From Pseudomonadota bacterium (lineage in GTDB: Bacteria > Pseudomonadota > Gammaproteobacteria > Burkholderiales > Burkholderiaceae_E): a stretch of 56,799 bases of DNA. The DNA lies in assembly GCA_963204785.1 (NCBI GenBank), contig CAUJHG010000003.1, positions 1-56,799 of the forward strand. Reading direction: 5' to 3'. The translations under genes were made by a program, and so were the position numbers. Below, piece by piece: positions 44,603-56,799 of this stretch (position 1 is its first letter; every line of letters begins with the position of its first letter). The notes below the pieces were generated by a model that ran no database searches, was not told the DNA's origin, and was given only the letters and a program-made list of their open reading frames with translations.

Positions 44603-45664
44603 ATGAGAATTCCAGCCCCCAGGATCAGTGTCGTCATCCCCGCCTACAACCACGAACGCTTCGTCGGCGAGGCGATCGCCAGCGTCCAGGCGCAGACGCT
44701 CGCGGACTTCGAACTGGTGATCGTCGACGACGGCTCGCGCGACCGGACCGCGGAGGTCTGCATGGCCGCCGCCAGCGAGGACGCGCGGATCAGGGTGATC
44801 CGCCAGCCCAACGGGGGCTCGCACGCGGCGATCAACCGCGGCGTGGCCGAGGCCTGCGGCGACTGGATCGCGATCCTGAACTCCGACGACCGCTTCGCGC
44901 CGCAGCGGCTGGAGCGGTTGAGGGAGCAGGCGCTGGACGGGGCGCGCTTCGTCACCACCGCCTGCCGGCTGATCGACGGAGCCGGCGAGGAGATCACCGA
45001 CCCGAAGCACTGGTGGTGGGCCAGCGTCGGCCAGTTCCATGCCATGGCGGTGGAACTGGGACCGGTGCAGGGCCTGCTGTACGGCAACTACACCGTGTCG
45101 ACCTCCAACTTCTTCTTCGAGCGCCGCCTGTTCGACCAGGTCGGGCCGATGCGCCCCCGGCGCTACGTGATCGACTGGGAGTGGGCGCTGCGCGCCGCGC
45201 TGCATGCGCCGCAGGCCTGCCGCTACCTGGCGCAGGAGCGGCTGCTCGACTATCGCCTGCACGGAAGCAACACGATTCTGGGCGGGGCACTGCGCGGCGC
45301 GGGCGAGGTCAACCGCCTGCATCGCGCACTGTTCGCGCGCTTCGGCACACCGGCGCCGCTGGTCGCGGCAGTGTTCCGCAACCAGCGGCTGATGCGGGCC
45401 AACTGGCGTGCCGCGGGCGAGGCGCGCGCAGAGCGCTTCCTGCGCGAGCGCGAGGCCGACATCGCGACGCTGCGCGAAGCTCTGCAGACCACGGAGCACT
45501 TCCTGCGCGAGCGCGAGGCCGACATCCGGGTGCTGCAGGAGCGCGAGGCCGCCCTGCAGCAGGCGCTGGCGGCCCTGCAGCAGGCGCTGGCGGCCCACGA
45601 GCAACGGCTTGCGGTGCGGGTGTTCCGGGCGCTGCGCACCCTGCTCGGGCACAAGCCGCGCTGA
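44603..45664 (+). CDS. Glycosyltransferase family 2
   Basis: Product of 353 residues. The GT-A fold spans about 8-250: SVVIPAYNHERFVGEAIASV, VDDGSRDRT, and the metal-binding motif at Asp95-Asp96 (LNSDDRF). The C-terminal about 90 residues form a coiled coil with a repeated FLREREADI element and Leu/Gln/Ala heptads. It would add a sugar to the surface polysaccharide on the cytoplasmic side. The ATG follows AGGAAG closely. The donor sugar cannot be predicted. Confidence 0.9.
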   Translation: MRIPAPRISVVIPAYNHERFVGEAIASVQAQTLADFELVIVDDGSRDRTAEVCMAAASEDARIRVIRQPNGGSHAAINRGVAEACGDWIAILNSDDRFAPQRLERLREQALDGARFVTTACRLIDGAGEEITDPKHWWWASVGQFHAMAVELGPVQGLLYGNYTVSTSNFFFERRLFDQVGPMRPRRYVIDWEWALRAALHAPQACRYLAQERLLDYRLHGSNTILGGALRGAGEVNRLHRALFARFGTPAPLVAAVFRNQRLMRANWRAAGEARAERFLREREADIATLREALQTTEHFLREREADIRVLQEREAALQQALAALQQALAAHEQRLAVRVFRALRTLLGHKPR

Positions 45665-45708
45665 CCGCGGGAGCGAATGCCGGATGCATCGCCTGGCCGG
45701 AAACCCGC

Positions 45709-45714
45709 TATAAT
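45709..45714 (+). promoter_or_regulatory. Consensus -10 box TATAAT
   Basis: A perfect TATAAT, about 160 bases before the small gene at 45876. It implies a leader of roughly 155 bases. The -35 region (near 45685-45691) is weak. Confidence 0.5.
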
Positions 45715-45875
45715 TTTTGGCTTCGATTCGATGCGGGCCGGTTTTCGCCAGGGCCGGGCGCAGCACCCTTGCCCTGGCCCATCGTGCCGATCACGGCACC
45801 CGGACAAGCCTGGGCCCCGATCCGGCCGGCCCGCTCCTTCCGACAACCATCAGCGCAACCAACGAGATCCCATCC

Positions 45876-46142
45876 ATGTCGACCAACACCCTCTACGCCG
45901 ACCGCCTGCTGAACCTGAGCATGTCCAACGGGATGATCCGCCTCGAGTTCGGCATCGTCGAGAGCTACCAGGAAGGCGAAGAGCGCAAGCAGCGTGCCGA
46001 GACCACGCATCGGGTGGTGCTGCCGGCCGACGGCTTCCTGCGCTCGTTCGCGATGCAGCAGCGCCTGGTGGATCAGCTCGGCGAACGTGCCAAGGCGGCG
46101 CGCGAACAGTCGGGCGACAAGCAGGCCGAAGGAACGAACTGA
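45876..46142 (+). CDS. Small hypothetical protein (88 residues)
   Basis: A soluble protein of 88 residues, beta-rich in the first half (LLNLSMSNGMIRLEFGIVE), with a THRVVLPADGFLRSFAMQQRLVDQL helix and a charged tail. It vaguely resembles DUF3467-type small proteins, but I cannot assign it firmly. It is preceded by a consensus TATAAT and a long leader and followed by another unknown gene in the same direction, suggesting a two-gene operon. Codon use is typical of its neighbours. Confidence 0.7.
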   Translation: MSTNTLYADRLLNLSMSNGMIRLEFGIVESYQEGEERKQRAETTHRVVLPADGFLRSFAMQQRLVDQLGERAKAAREQSGDKQAEGTN

Positions 46143-46220
46143 GCCGGATGACTGCAGCGCGGCTGCCGGGGCGCACGGCTCCAGGGCCGGCGCTGCCGGC
46201 ACGGTGAGCAGGAGCAGGTG

Positions 46221-46727
46221 ATGCCGGAGGCCCTGTCGCTCGGATTCGATCCGATCGAGGACCGGCTGGTGCTCAGCGCCGGTCGGCCCGGCGAGGCAGT
46301 CGAGTTCCACCTCACCCGCCGATTCACCCGGGAGTTCGCGACCCGGCTCGCGGCGCTGGCGGCCGAGAGCGCCACTGCGCCGCCCACTGCGAGCAGCGCG
46401 CAGCGCTCGAAGCTCGCCTCGCTGCACCATGACGCGATCGCACGCGATCTGCCGATCGAGACCACGCGCGCGAAGGCGCCCAGCTACGCTCCGGGCGCCC
46501 GCCCGGCGCTGGTCACCGGGGTGCGCTTCGGCCGCTCGAAGGCCAATCCTTCCGTGCGGCTCATCGGCCTGCGCTGCCAGGACGGCCGCCGCTTCGACCT
46601 GAAGCTGCCGCCCGCCCTGCTGCACGGCTTCATCGAGATGCTGCGGCGCCGGCTCGCCGACACCGACTGGGGGATCGAGCTTCTGCCGCCCCAGCCGGAA
46701 GTCGAGCACCGCTCGCTGATGCACTGA
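46221..46727 (+). CDS. Hypothetical protein (168 residues)
   Basis: A soluble, basic protein of 168 residues: an N-terminal beta region (LSLGFDPIEDRLVLSAG), a helix with FTREFATRLAALAA, a variable linker, then LIGLRCQDGRRFDLKLPPALLHGFIEMLRRRL. No family is recognised. AGGAG lies 6 bases before the ATG at 46221; a GTG at 46218 is possible. The last codons and the stop lie inside an octanucleotide tandem repeat. Its partner gene 78 bases upstream is equally unknown. Confidence 0.75.
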   Translation: MPEALSLGFDPIEDRLVLSAGRPGEAVEFHLTRRFTREFATRLAALAAESATAPPTASSAQRSKLASLHHDAIARDLPIETTRAKAPSYAPGARPALVTGVRFGRSKANPSVRLIGLRCQDGRRFDLKLPPALLHGFIEMLRRRLADTDWGIELLPPQPEVEHRSLMH

Positions 46728-46779
46728 TGCACTGATGCACTGATGCACTGATGCACTGATGCACTGATGCACTGATGCG
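46716..46779 (+). repeat. Octanucleotide tandem repeat (CTGATGCA)7
   Basis: Seven perfect CTGATGCA units (46716-46771) and a partial eighth. They begin in the last codons of the 168-residue ORF and run into the gap before the convergent gmd stop. Each unit contains overlapping TGA and ATG. This is the only long microsatellite in the window. Confidence 0.95.
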
Positions 46780-46819
46780 CCGATGCGGTGCGGCCGCACC
46801 GGCGCACCCGGTGACCGGC

Positions 46820-52146
<5,327 letters not shown>

Positions 52147-53409
52147 TCAACGCTCCACCAGGATCTGCGGCGGCACCCAGGCGAGCCCGACGAAGTACGG
52201 ATGATCGAGGTTGGCCACAGTGAAGACCAGCGCGAGATCACGCCACTCGTAGTTGTCGCTCAGGTGCGTCTCGGTGCTGTGCAGCGCGGTGGCGACCGAG
52301 TACGAGCCCGGCCCGAAGTCCATCGGGAAGCGGATGCGAAAGCACAGCCGCTCCCCGGGGCGCAGCGCCTCGAGCTCCTGCGCGGTGTGGTGGGTGTTGG
52401 TTCCGAACACCGGCTGGCCGAGCCGGTCCTTGATCATGTAGCCCAGCACCAGCCGCGGGATCGGCGCGTGCACCCGCACCTCGATGCGCAGCTCCACCGG
52501 TGCGCCCACGCCCACGTGCTCGACCTGCACGCCCCGCTCGTCGTACAGGCCGATGGTCTCGACCCGCGCCGCGCCGGTGCCGGAAATGGTCTGCACTGCG
52601 CCGGACTGATGCTGCCGGGTCTCGAGACTCGAATTCTCGCGCTCGGCGATCAGCGCGTTGTAGTAGTCCATCACCTGCTGCGGATCGCCGTCGAGCAGCA
52701 GCCGGCCGCGTTCGAGCAGCAGCGCCCTCGAGCAGAGCGTCTGCACTGCGGAGCTATCGTGCGAGACGATCAGCAGCGTGCTTCCCTCGCGTCGGAACTG
52801 GCGGATGCGCTCGAAGCTCTTGTGCTGGAAGTAGGTGTCGCCCACCGACAGGGCCTCGTCGATGATCAGCACCTCGGGGCGCAGCGCAGTGGCCACCGCG
52901 AAGGCGACACGCACCAGCATTCCGCTGGAATAGGTGCGCACCGGCTGATCGAAGAACTCGCCGACCTCGGCAAAGGCCTCGATCCCGGGCATTGCCGCCT
53001 CGATCTGCGCCGGGCTCATTCCCATCAGCGCAGCGGAATGGGCGGCGTTGCGTCGCCCGGTGAACTCGGCGTTGAAGCCCATGCCGAGCTCGAGGATGGC
53101 GGAGATCCGGCCTGCCACCGCGATCCGGCCCTCGGTGGGCCGCAAGGTTCCGGTGATCAGCTTCAGCAGGGTGCTCTTGCCGGCGCCGTTCTGGCCGACG
53201 ATGGCGACCGCCTCTCCCGGGTGCACCGCGAAGCCGATGCCGCGCAGCGCCCAGTGTTCGTCGACCGGCGCGATCGGCAGCCCGAGCATCGCGAGCACCC
53301 GACGCCCCTCGCTGCGATAGCTGCGGTAGGCCTTGCCGAGGCCCTCGACCGCGAGCAGCGGAGCGCCTGCGCCAGCACCGGGAGACTGCGGCGGCGCGTC
53401 AGAGGGCAT
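52147..53409 (-). CDS. wzt: Polysaccharide ABC exporter ATPase
   Basis: Product of 420 residues. The ATPase domain (about 18-245) has Walker A GQNGAGKST, signature YSSGMLVRVAFA and Walker B VLIIDEALSVGD. An extended C-terminal beta-sandwich (about 260-420) is typical of Wzt proteins that recognise a chain terminus, such as a methylated cap, before export. That agrees with the FkbM domain encoded next. Its ATG overlaps the wzm end by 11 bases. It energises transport of the undecaprenyl-linked polysaccharide across the inner membrane. Confidence 0.93.
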   Translation of the reverse strand: MPSDAPPQSPGAGAGAPLLAVEGLGKAYRSYRSEGRRVLAMLGLPIAPVDEHWALRGIGFAVHPGEAVAIVGQNGAGKSTLLKLITGTLRPTEGRIAVAGRISAILELGMGFNAEFTGRRNAAHSAALMGMSPAQIEAAMPGIEAFAEVGEFFDQPVRTYSSGMLVRVAFAVATALRPEVLIIDEALSVGDTYFQHKSFERIRQFRREGSTLLIVSHDSSAVQTLCSRALLLERGRLLLDGDPQQVMDYYNALIAERENSSLETRQHQSGAVQTISGTGAARVETIGLYDERGVQVEHVGVGAPVELRIEVRVHAPIPRLVLGYMIKDRLGQPVFGTNTHHTAQELEALRPGERLCFRIRFPMDFGPGSYSVATALHSTETHLSDNYEWRDLALVFTVANLDHPYFVGLAWVPPQILVER

Positions 53410-54193
53410 CGACCATCTCGGCGCCGGCCCGCCGGAACAGGAACATCGCCAGCGCCAGCAGCGCCAGCGCGGCGATGGCCACCGCCGCGATCGGCACGAA
53501 CTGCGGAGCGCGCCCGTAGACCAGTGCGTCCTGGTAGGCCGTGACCACCGGGAACATCGGGTTGGCCATCAGCAGCGGCCGGATGCCCGGCGGAATGAGG
53601 CTGGGCGCGTAGACGATCGGCGTGAACCAGAAGGCGAACTGCAGCACGATCGGCATCACCTGCCCGATGTCGCGCAGGAACACGTTGAGCACGCCCAGGG
53701 TGAGTCCGAGGCCCAGGCCGAGGGCCAGCGTGAGCGGGATCAGCAGCACGAGCCACAGCGCATGGGGGCCGGGGAACTCGCCGAGCAGGGCGAACACGAG
53801 GATGATCGCCACCAGCAGCAGCAGATTGCCGATCAGGGCCGAGCCTGCCACCACCAGCGGAAGACAGATCCGGGGGAAGGACATCTTCTTCAGCAGGCTC
53901 GCGTTGTCGATGAACACCGTCAGACAACGGTTGATCGTCTCGACGAACAGCGACCACGCCAGCAGGCCCGCCATCAGGAACATCGCGAAGCCGTAGCGGC
54001 TGTCGAGCCCCGGCAGCCGCGCCGAGAGCACCGTGGCGAGGACGAAGGCGAACATCGCGGCCTGGGCGAGCGGATTGAGGATCATCCACAGCCCGCCCAG
54101 GCGGCTGCGCGCGAAGCGGTTGGCGAATTCAGCCCGGACCGAACTCGCGATGAAATGACGGAAACGCCAGGCGCCGGAGATCGATCCAAACAT
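53399..54193 (-). CDS. wzm: Polysaccharide ABC exporter permease
   Basis: Product of 264 residues with six membrane segments of the ABC-2 type: RSRLGGLWMILNPLAQAAMFAFV start, KKMSFPRICLPLV, LGVLNVFLRDIGQ and FWFTPIVYAPSLIPP. It is the partner of the adjacent ATPase. First gene of a five-gene operon. A perfect TATAAT on its strand ends seven bases before the ATG, so the transcript may be nearly leaderless. It shares the AT-rich promoter segment with the divergent glycosyltransferase at 54230. Confidence 0.93.
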   Translation of the reverse strand: MFGSISGAWRFRHFIASSVRAEFANRFARSRLGGLWMILNPLAQAAMFAFVLATVLSARLPGLDSRYGFAMFLMAGLLAWSLFVETINRCLTVFIDNASLLKKMSFPRICLPLVVAGSALIGNLLLLVAIILVFALLGEFPGPHALWLVLLIPLTLALGLGLGLTLGVLNVFLRDIGQVMPIVLQFAFWFTPIVYAPSLIPPGIRPLLMANPMFPVVTAYQDALVYGRAPQFVPIAAVAIAALALLALAMFLFRRAGAEMVDAL

Positions 54194-54194
54194 T

Positions 54195-54228
54195 GGGCTA
54201 TTATATCGGGTTGACTTTGATCACATCC
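54195..54228. promoter_or_regulatory. Divergent promoter region between wzm and the GT gene
   Basis: This 36-base gap is AT-rich. The minus strand has TATAAT at 54205-54200, and the plus strand has TATTAT at 54199-54204. The two -10 boxes overlap, so transcription in the two directions may be mutually exclusive. -35 boxes are weak on both strands. Confidence 0.45.
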
Positions 54229-54229
54229 G

Positions 54230-55474
54230 ATGGCCCGCACGCCCTTTTCACGCCTGCGCGCGAGTCCTCTCCTTGCCCGATTGCGCAACGCGCTGCCGCC
54301 GAAACCGCCGCGGGCGCCGGCGCATGGCGGGCTCGCGCAGCACCCGGACGACACGCTCGTCGGGCCATGGCCGGCAGCCCTGCAACAGGGCATCAACCTC
54401 GTGGGCTACGCCAGCGGCGGACTGGGGCTGGGCGAGAACCTGCGCCGCTTTGCCGAGGCGCTGGACGCCGCAGGCCTGCCCTTCTCGCTGATCGACTTCA
54501 GGGTCAACCTCGACGGGCGCGGAGTCGACGACCGCCTGGCACGACACATCGGCACCGAAAACCCGTACCCGGTGAACCTGTTCTTCGTCAACGCCGACCA
54601 GATGCCCTTCGTGCAGCGGCACTTCGGCCCCGACTTCTTCGCCGGACGGCGCAACATCGGCTTCTGGTTCTGGGAGCTCGAAGGCTTCCCGGATGCCTGG
54701 TCCGAAGCCTTCGACCTGGTCGACGAGGTCTGGGTGGCCACCGACTTCATCCGCAGCGCAATCGCCGCGTGCACGAAGAAACCGGTGCACAGGCTGATCC
54801 TGCCGATCAGCCTGGCGCTGCCGGCGCGCACCCCGGGGCGTGCCGCGCTGGGCCTGCCGGACCGGGGCTTCCTGTTCCACTTCCACTTCGACTTCCGATC
54901 CTTCGTCCAGCGCAAGAACCCGCATGCGGTGATCGCCGCCTTCCAGCAGGCCTTCCCTGCGGCGGATCGTCGCGCCGTCCTGCTGGTCAAGACGATCAAC
55001 GGCACGCAGGCGCCCGAGGCGCTGGCGGCGCTGCGCGACGCGGTCGCGCCCGACCCGCGGATCGTCGTGATCGACGGTTTCCTGTCCCACGAGGACAACA
55101 TGGGGCTGATGATGCTCTGCGATGCCTTCGTGTCGCTGCACCGCTCGGAAGGCTTCGGCATGGGGCTTGCCGAAGCCATGTATCTGGGCAAGCCGGTGAT
55201 CGCGACCGGCTATTCGGGCAATCTCGACTTCATGACCCCCGACAACAGCGCACTGGTGCGCCACCGCATGATCCCGGTCGGCCCGGACGACTACCTGCAC
55301 GGCGAAGGCCAGCAGTGGGCGGACCCCGATGTCGGGCACGCGGCCGGGCTGATGCGCAGGCTGGTCGATTCTCCGGCCTACGCGCGTGCGCTGGGCCAGG
55401 CGGGGGCGGAATCGATCCGGCGCACGCACTCGCGCCGGGCCTGCCTCGACTCCATGGCGCGCGCGCTGGCTTGA
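54230..55474 (+). CDS. Glycosyltransferase family 1/4
   Basis: Product of 414 residues with a GT-B fold: INLVGYASGGLGLGENLRRFAEAL, NIGFWFWELEGFP, FDFRSFVQRKNP, and the donor-site segment SLHRSEGFGMGLAEAMYLGKPVIATGYSGN with the EX7E-type acidic residues. A basic, Pro-rich N-terminus of about 45 residues precedes the fold. It is divergent from wzm and likely co-expressed with the GT at 55528. It adds a sugar of unknown identity to the surface polysaccharide. Confidence 0.9.
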   Translation: MARTPFSRLRASPLLARLRNALPPKPPRAPAHGGLAQHPDDTLVGPWPAALQQGINLVGYASGGLGLGENLRRFAEALDAAGLPFSLIDFRVNLDGRGVDDRLARHIGTENPYPVNLFFVNADQMPFVQRHFGPDFFAGRRNIGFWFWELEGFPDAWSEAFDLVDEVWVATDFIRSAIAACTKKPVHRLILPISLALPARTPGRAALGLPDRGFLFHFHFDFRSFVQRKNPHAVIAAFQQAFPAADRRAVLLVKTINGTQAPEALAALRDAVAPDPRIVVIDGFLSHEDNMGLMMLCDAFVSLHRSEGFGMGLAEAMYLGKPVIATGYSGNLDFMTPDNSALVRHRMIPVGPDDYLHGEGQQWADPDVGHAAGLMRRLVDSPAYARALGQAGAESIRRTHSRRACLDSMARALA

Positions 55475-55527
55475 GGCTGCACGATCGAGCACGACGGGCG
55501 ACCAGGGCAGACCGATCAGGGCAGACA

Positions 55528-56694
55528 ATGGACTACTACACCAGCATCACTTCGAACTACCTGCCCAAGGCGCGCGTGCTCGCCGCGTCGGTCAGGCGCC
55601 ACGACGCGCAGGCACGCTTTCACCTGCTGCTCAGCGACCGCCCGCCCGACGGCTTCGATCTCGCCGCCGAACCCTTCGACACCGTGCTGGGGCTGGAGGA
55701 CCTGCCGATCGCGAACCCCAAGGCCTGGGCCTTCGGGCACGCGCTGGTGGAGATGTGCACCGCGGTCAAGGGCATCGGCGCGCTCGAAATCGTGCGGCGG
55801 CACCAGCCCGAGAAGCTCTTCTACTTCGACCCGGACATCGTCGTGTTCGGAGGGCTGGATGCGCTGGGCGCCGAACTGGACCGGCACGCGGTGCTGCTCA
55901 CGCCGCACCTCACCGACCCCGAGCCCGGACGCGCCGGAATCCTCGACAACGAGATCTCGGCGCTCAAGCACGGCATCTACAACCTCGGCTTCATCGGCGT
56001 GCGCTGCGAGGGCGAGGGCCTGCGCTGCCTGCAGTGGTGGTCCGATCGCCTGCTGGAGTTCTGCCGCGACGACATCCCCAACGGCCTGTTCACCGACCAG
56101 CGCTGGGCGGACCTGATCCCGGCGATGTTCGACGACGTGCGCATCCTGCGCGAGCCGCAGTACAACGTCGCCACCTGGAACCTCTCGAACCGCAGCGCCA
56201 CCGGCAGCGCGCCCGACGCGATCCTCGTCAACGGCCGACCGCTGGGCTTCTACCACTTCTCGGGCTTCGACAGCGGCGCGCAGGAAGCGATGCTGAAGGC
56301 CTACGGCAGCGACAGCCCGGTGCTCTTCGAACTGCGCCGCTGGTACATCGAGCAGTGTCGCGCGCAGGGCCAGGACGTGCTCGGAGGGCTGGCCTGCGTG
56401 TACGCACGCTACGACAACGGCGAAGCGATCACGAAGATGCAGCGCATCCTCTACCGCGAGCGCGCCGACCTGCGCGCCGCCTTTCCCGATCCCTTCGCCA
56501 CCGGCGAGCCGGCGCGCTCCTACCTGCACTGGTTCCAGGCGAACTCCGAAGCCGAGATCGCTGCGGGACGCGTGCCCTCGCAGGCCTTCGACCAGCGCAT
56601 GGCGGCGGCCGAGCAGGAGCTCGCACTGATCAAGCGCTCGCGCAGCTGGCGGCTGGCCCGCGCGATCGCGAGACTGGCCGATGTCGTCCGCTGA
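55528..56694 (+). CDS. GT8-like glycosyltransferase
   Basis: Product of 388 residues with a nucleotide-diphospho-sugar transferase fold: YYTSITSNYLPKARVLAASVRRHD at the N-terminus, the metal-binding DxD at Asp101/Asp103 (LFYFDPDIVVFG), then KHGIYNLGFIGVR and LFTDQRWADLIPAMF. The C-terminus ends in a short coiled coil with SRSWRLARAIARL, a motif also seen in the FkbM-GT4-GT4 protein. The following gene begins inside its 3' end (ATG at 56681), so this is an operon. Confidence 0.87.
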   Translation: MDYYTSITSNYLPKARVLAASVRRHDAQARFHLLLSDRPPDGFDLAAEPFDTVLGLEDLPIANPKAWAFGHALVEMCTAVKGIGALEIVRRHQPEKLFYFDPDIVVFGGLDALGAELDRHAVLLTPHLTDPEPGRAGILDNEISALKHGIYNLGFIGVRCEGEGLRCLQWWSDRLLEFCRDDIPNGLFTDQRWADLIPAMFDDVRILREPQYNVATWNLSNRSATGSAPDAILVNGRPLGFYHFSGFDSGAQEAMLKAYGSDSPVLFELRRWYIEQCRAQGQDVLGGLACVYARYDNGEAITKMQRILYRERADLRAAFPDPFATGEPARSYLHWFQANSEAEIAAGRVPSQAFDQRMAAAEQELALIKRSRSWRLARAIARLADVVR

Positions 56695-56799
56695 GCGGCT
56701 GCCGCCCTGCGTCACGATCGTGCTGGCCGGCCCGCCGGGCCGGGCCGGGCGCGGCGTGGCCGCGGGCACGCTCGACGACGCCGCCAGCGGGCTGGCCGC
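56681..56799 (+). CDS. Partial ORF, probable further glycosyltransferase
   Basis: Only 39 codons lie in the window: a start inside the end of the previous gene, an N-terminus containing PPCVTIVLAGPPG, and no stop before the window end. The overlap and strand agree with the glycosyltransferase operon, and the beta-strand-like VTIVLAG would fit a GT2 start. There is too little sequence to be sure. Confidence 0.5.
   Translation, partial: MSSAERLPPCVTIVLAGPPGRAGRGVAAGTLDDAASGLA

Noticed and set aside
46716..46779. Classic phase-variation switch by the octanucleotide repeat
   Set aside because: The ORF stop falls within the second unit, so gain or loss of units cannot change the protein. Only an RNA or downstream effect remains possible.

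Overview
The window is a contiguous piece of a high-GC (roughly 70 %) Gram-negative chromosome. Gene order and families point to a betaproteobacterium, most likely Burkholderiales. A Pcm-like methyltransferase sits next to a TolC-type protein and the Kdo and heptosyl transferases, and a trmB, uppP and nadC-nadA/nadB block lies close by. No genus can be assigned. Coding density is very high, with many ATGA/GTGA stop-start overlaps. AT-rich TANAAT-like -10 boxes stand out in the intergenic gaps. I see no tRNA, rRNA, CRISPR array, IS element or prophage.

Region 1 (1-8.1 kb) is housekeeping: an OsmC-like protein, TrmB, UppP, de novo NAD synthesis (nadC-nadA convergent with a ykgJ-nadB pair) and a GAF-GAF-GGDEF diguanylate cyclase. 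Region 2 (8.2-15.6 kb) is a TetR-controlled RND efflux adaptor and pump, with a clear operator-like palindrome at the tetR start. A Pcm-like methyltransferase and a TolC-family outer-membrane protein follow. Region 3 (15.6-21.7 kb) holds waaC and waaA, linked by an in-frame 54-codon mini-ORF, then a double-rhodanese sulfurtransferase, a short GlpD-like FAD oxidase and a phosphomannomutase. Region 4 (21.8-27.9 kb) is a NarL-type response regulator, a TonB-dependent receptor, an ABC-type binding protein with no transporter, and a hybrid histidine kinase. This looks like a sensing unit.

Region 5 (27.9-43.4 kb) is the most unusual part. A 2469-residue, cysteine-free RTX/S-layer-like protein has its own AT-rich leader and a two-hairpin terminator. 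Downstream on the same strand is an apparently single operon: AbrB/MazE-type regulator, Doc-like protein lacking the catalytic motif, type I secretion ABC transporter with a collagen-like tail, HlyD-type adaptor, TolC-type outer-membrane protein, and a protein made of six DUF5648-like repeats. The Doc-like stop codon overlaps the ABC start codon (ATGA). A degenerate toxin-antitoxin pair therefore seems to have been built into the head of a secretion operon.

Region 6 (43.4-56.8 kb) is surface-polysaccharide synthesis and export. It contains an acyltransferase-3, a GT2, two small unknown genes, gmd and rmd (GDP-D-rhamnose), an FkbM-GT4-GT4 fusion, wzt/wzm export genes and, divergently, further glycosyltransferases. 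Co-location of a giant RTX protein, its type I exporter and an ABC-exported polysaccharide locus resembles the Caulobacter rsaA / smooth-LPS arrangement. I infer a secreted surface layer or giant adhesin held by a D-rhamnose-containing polysaccharide.
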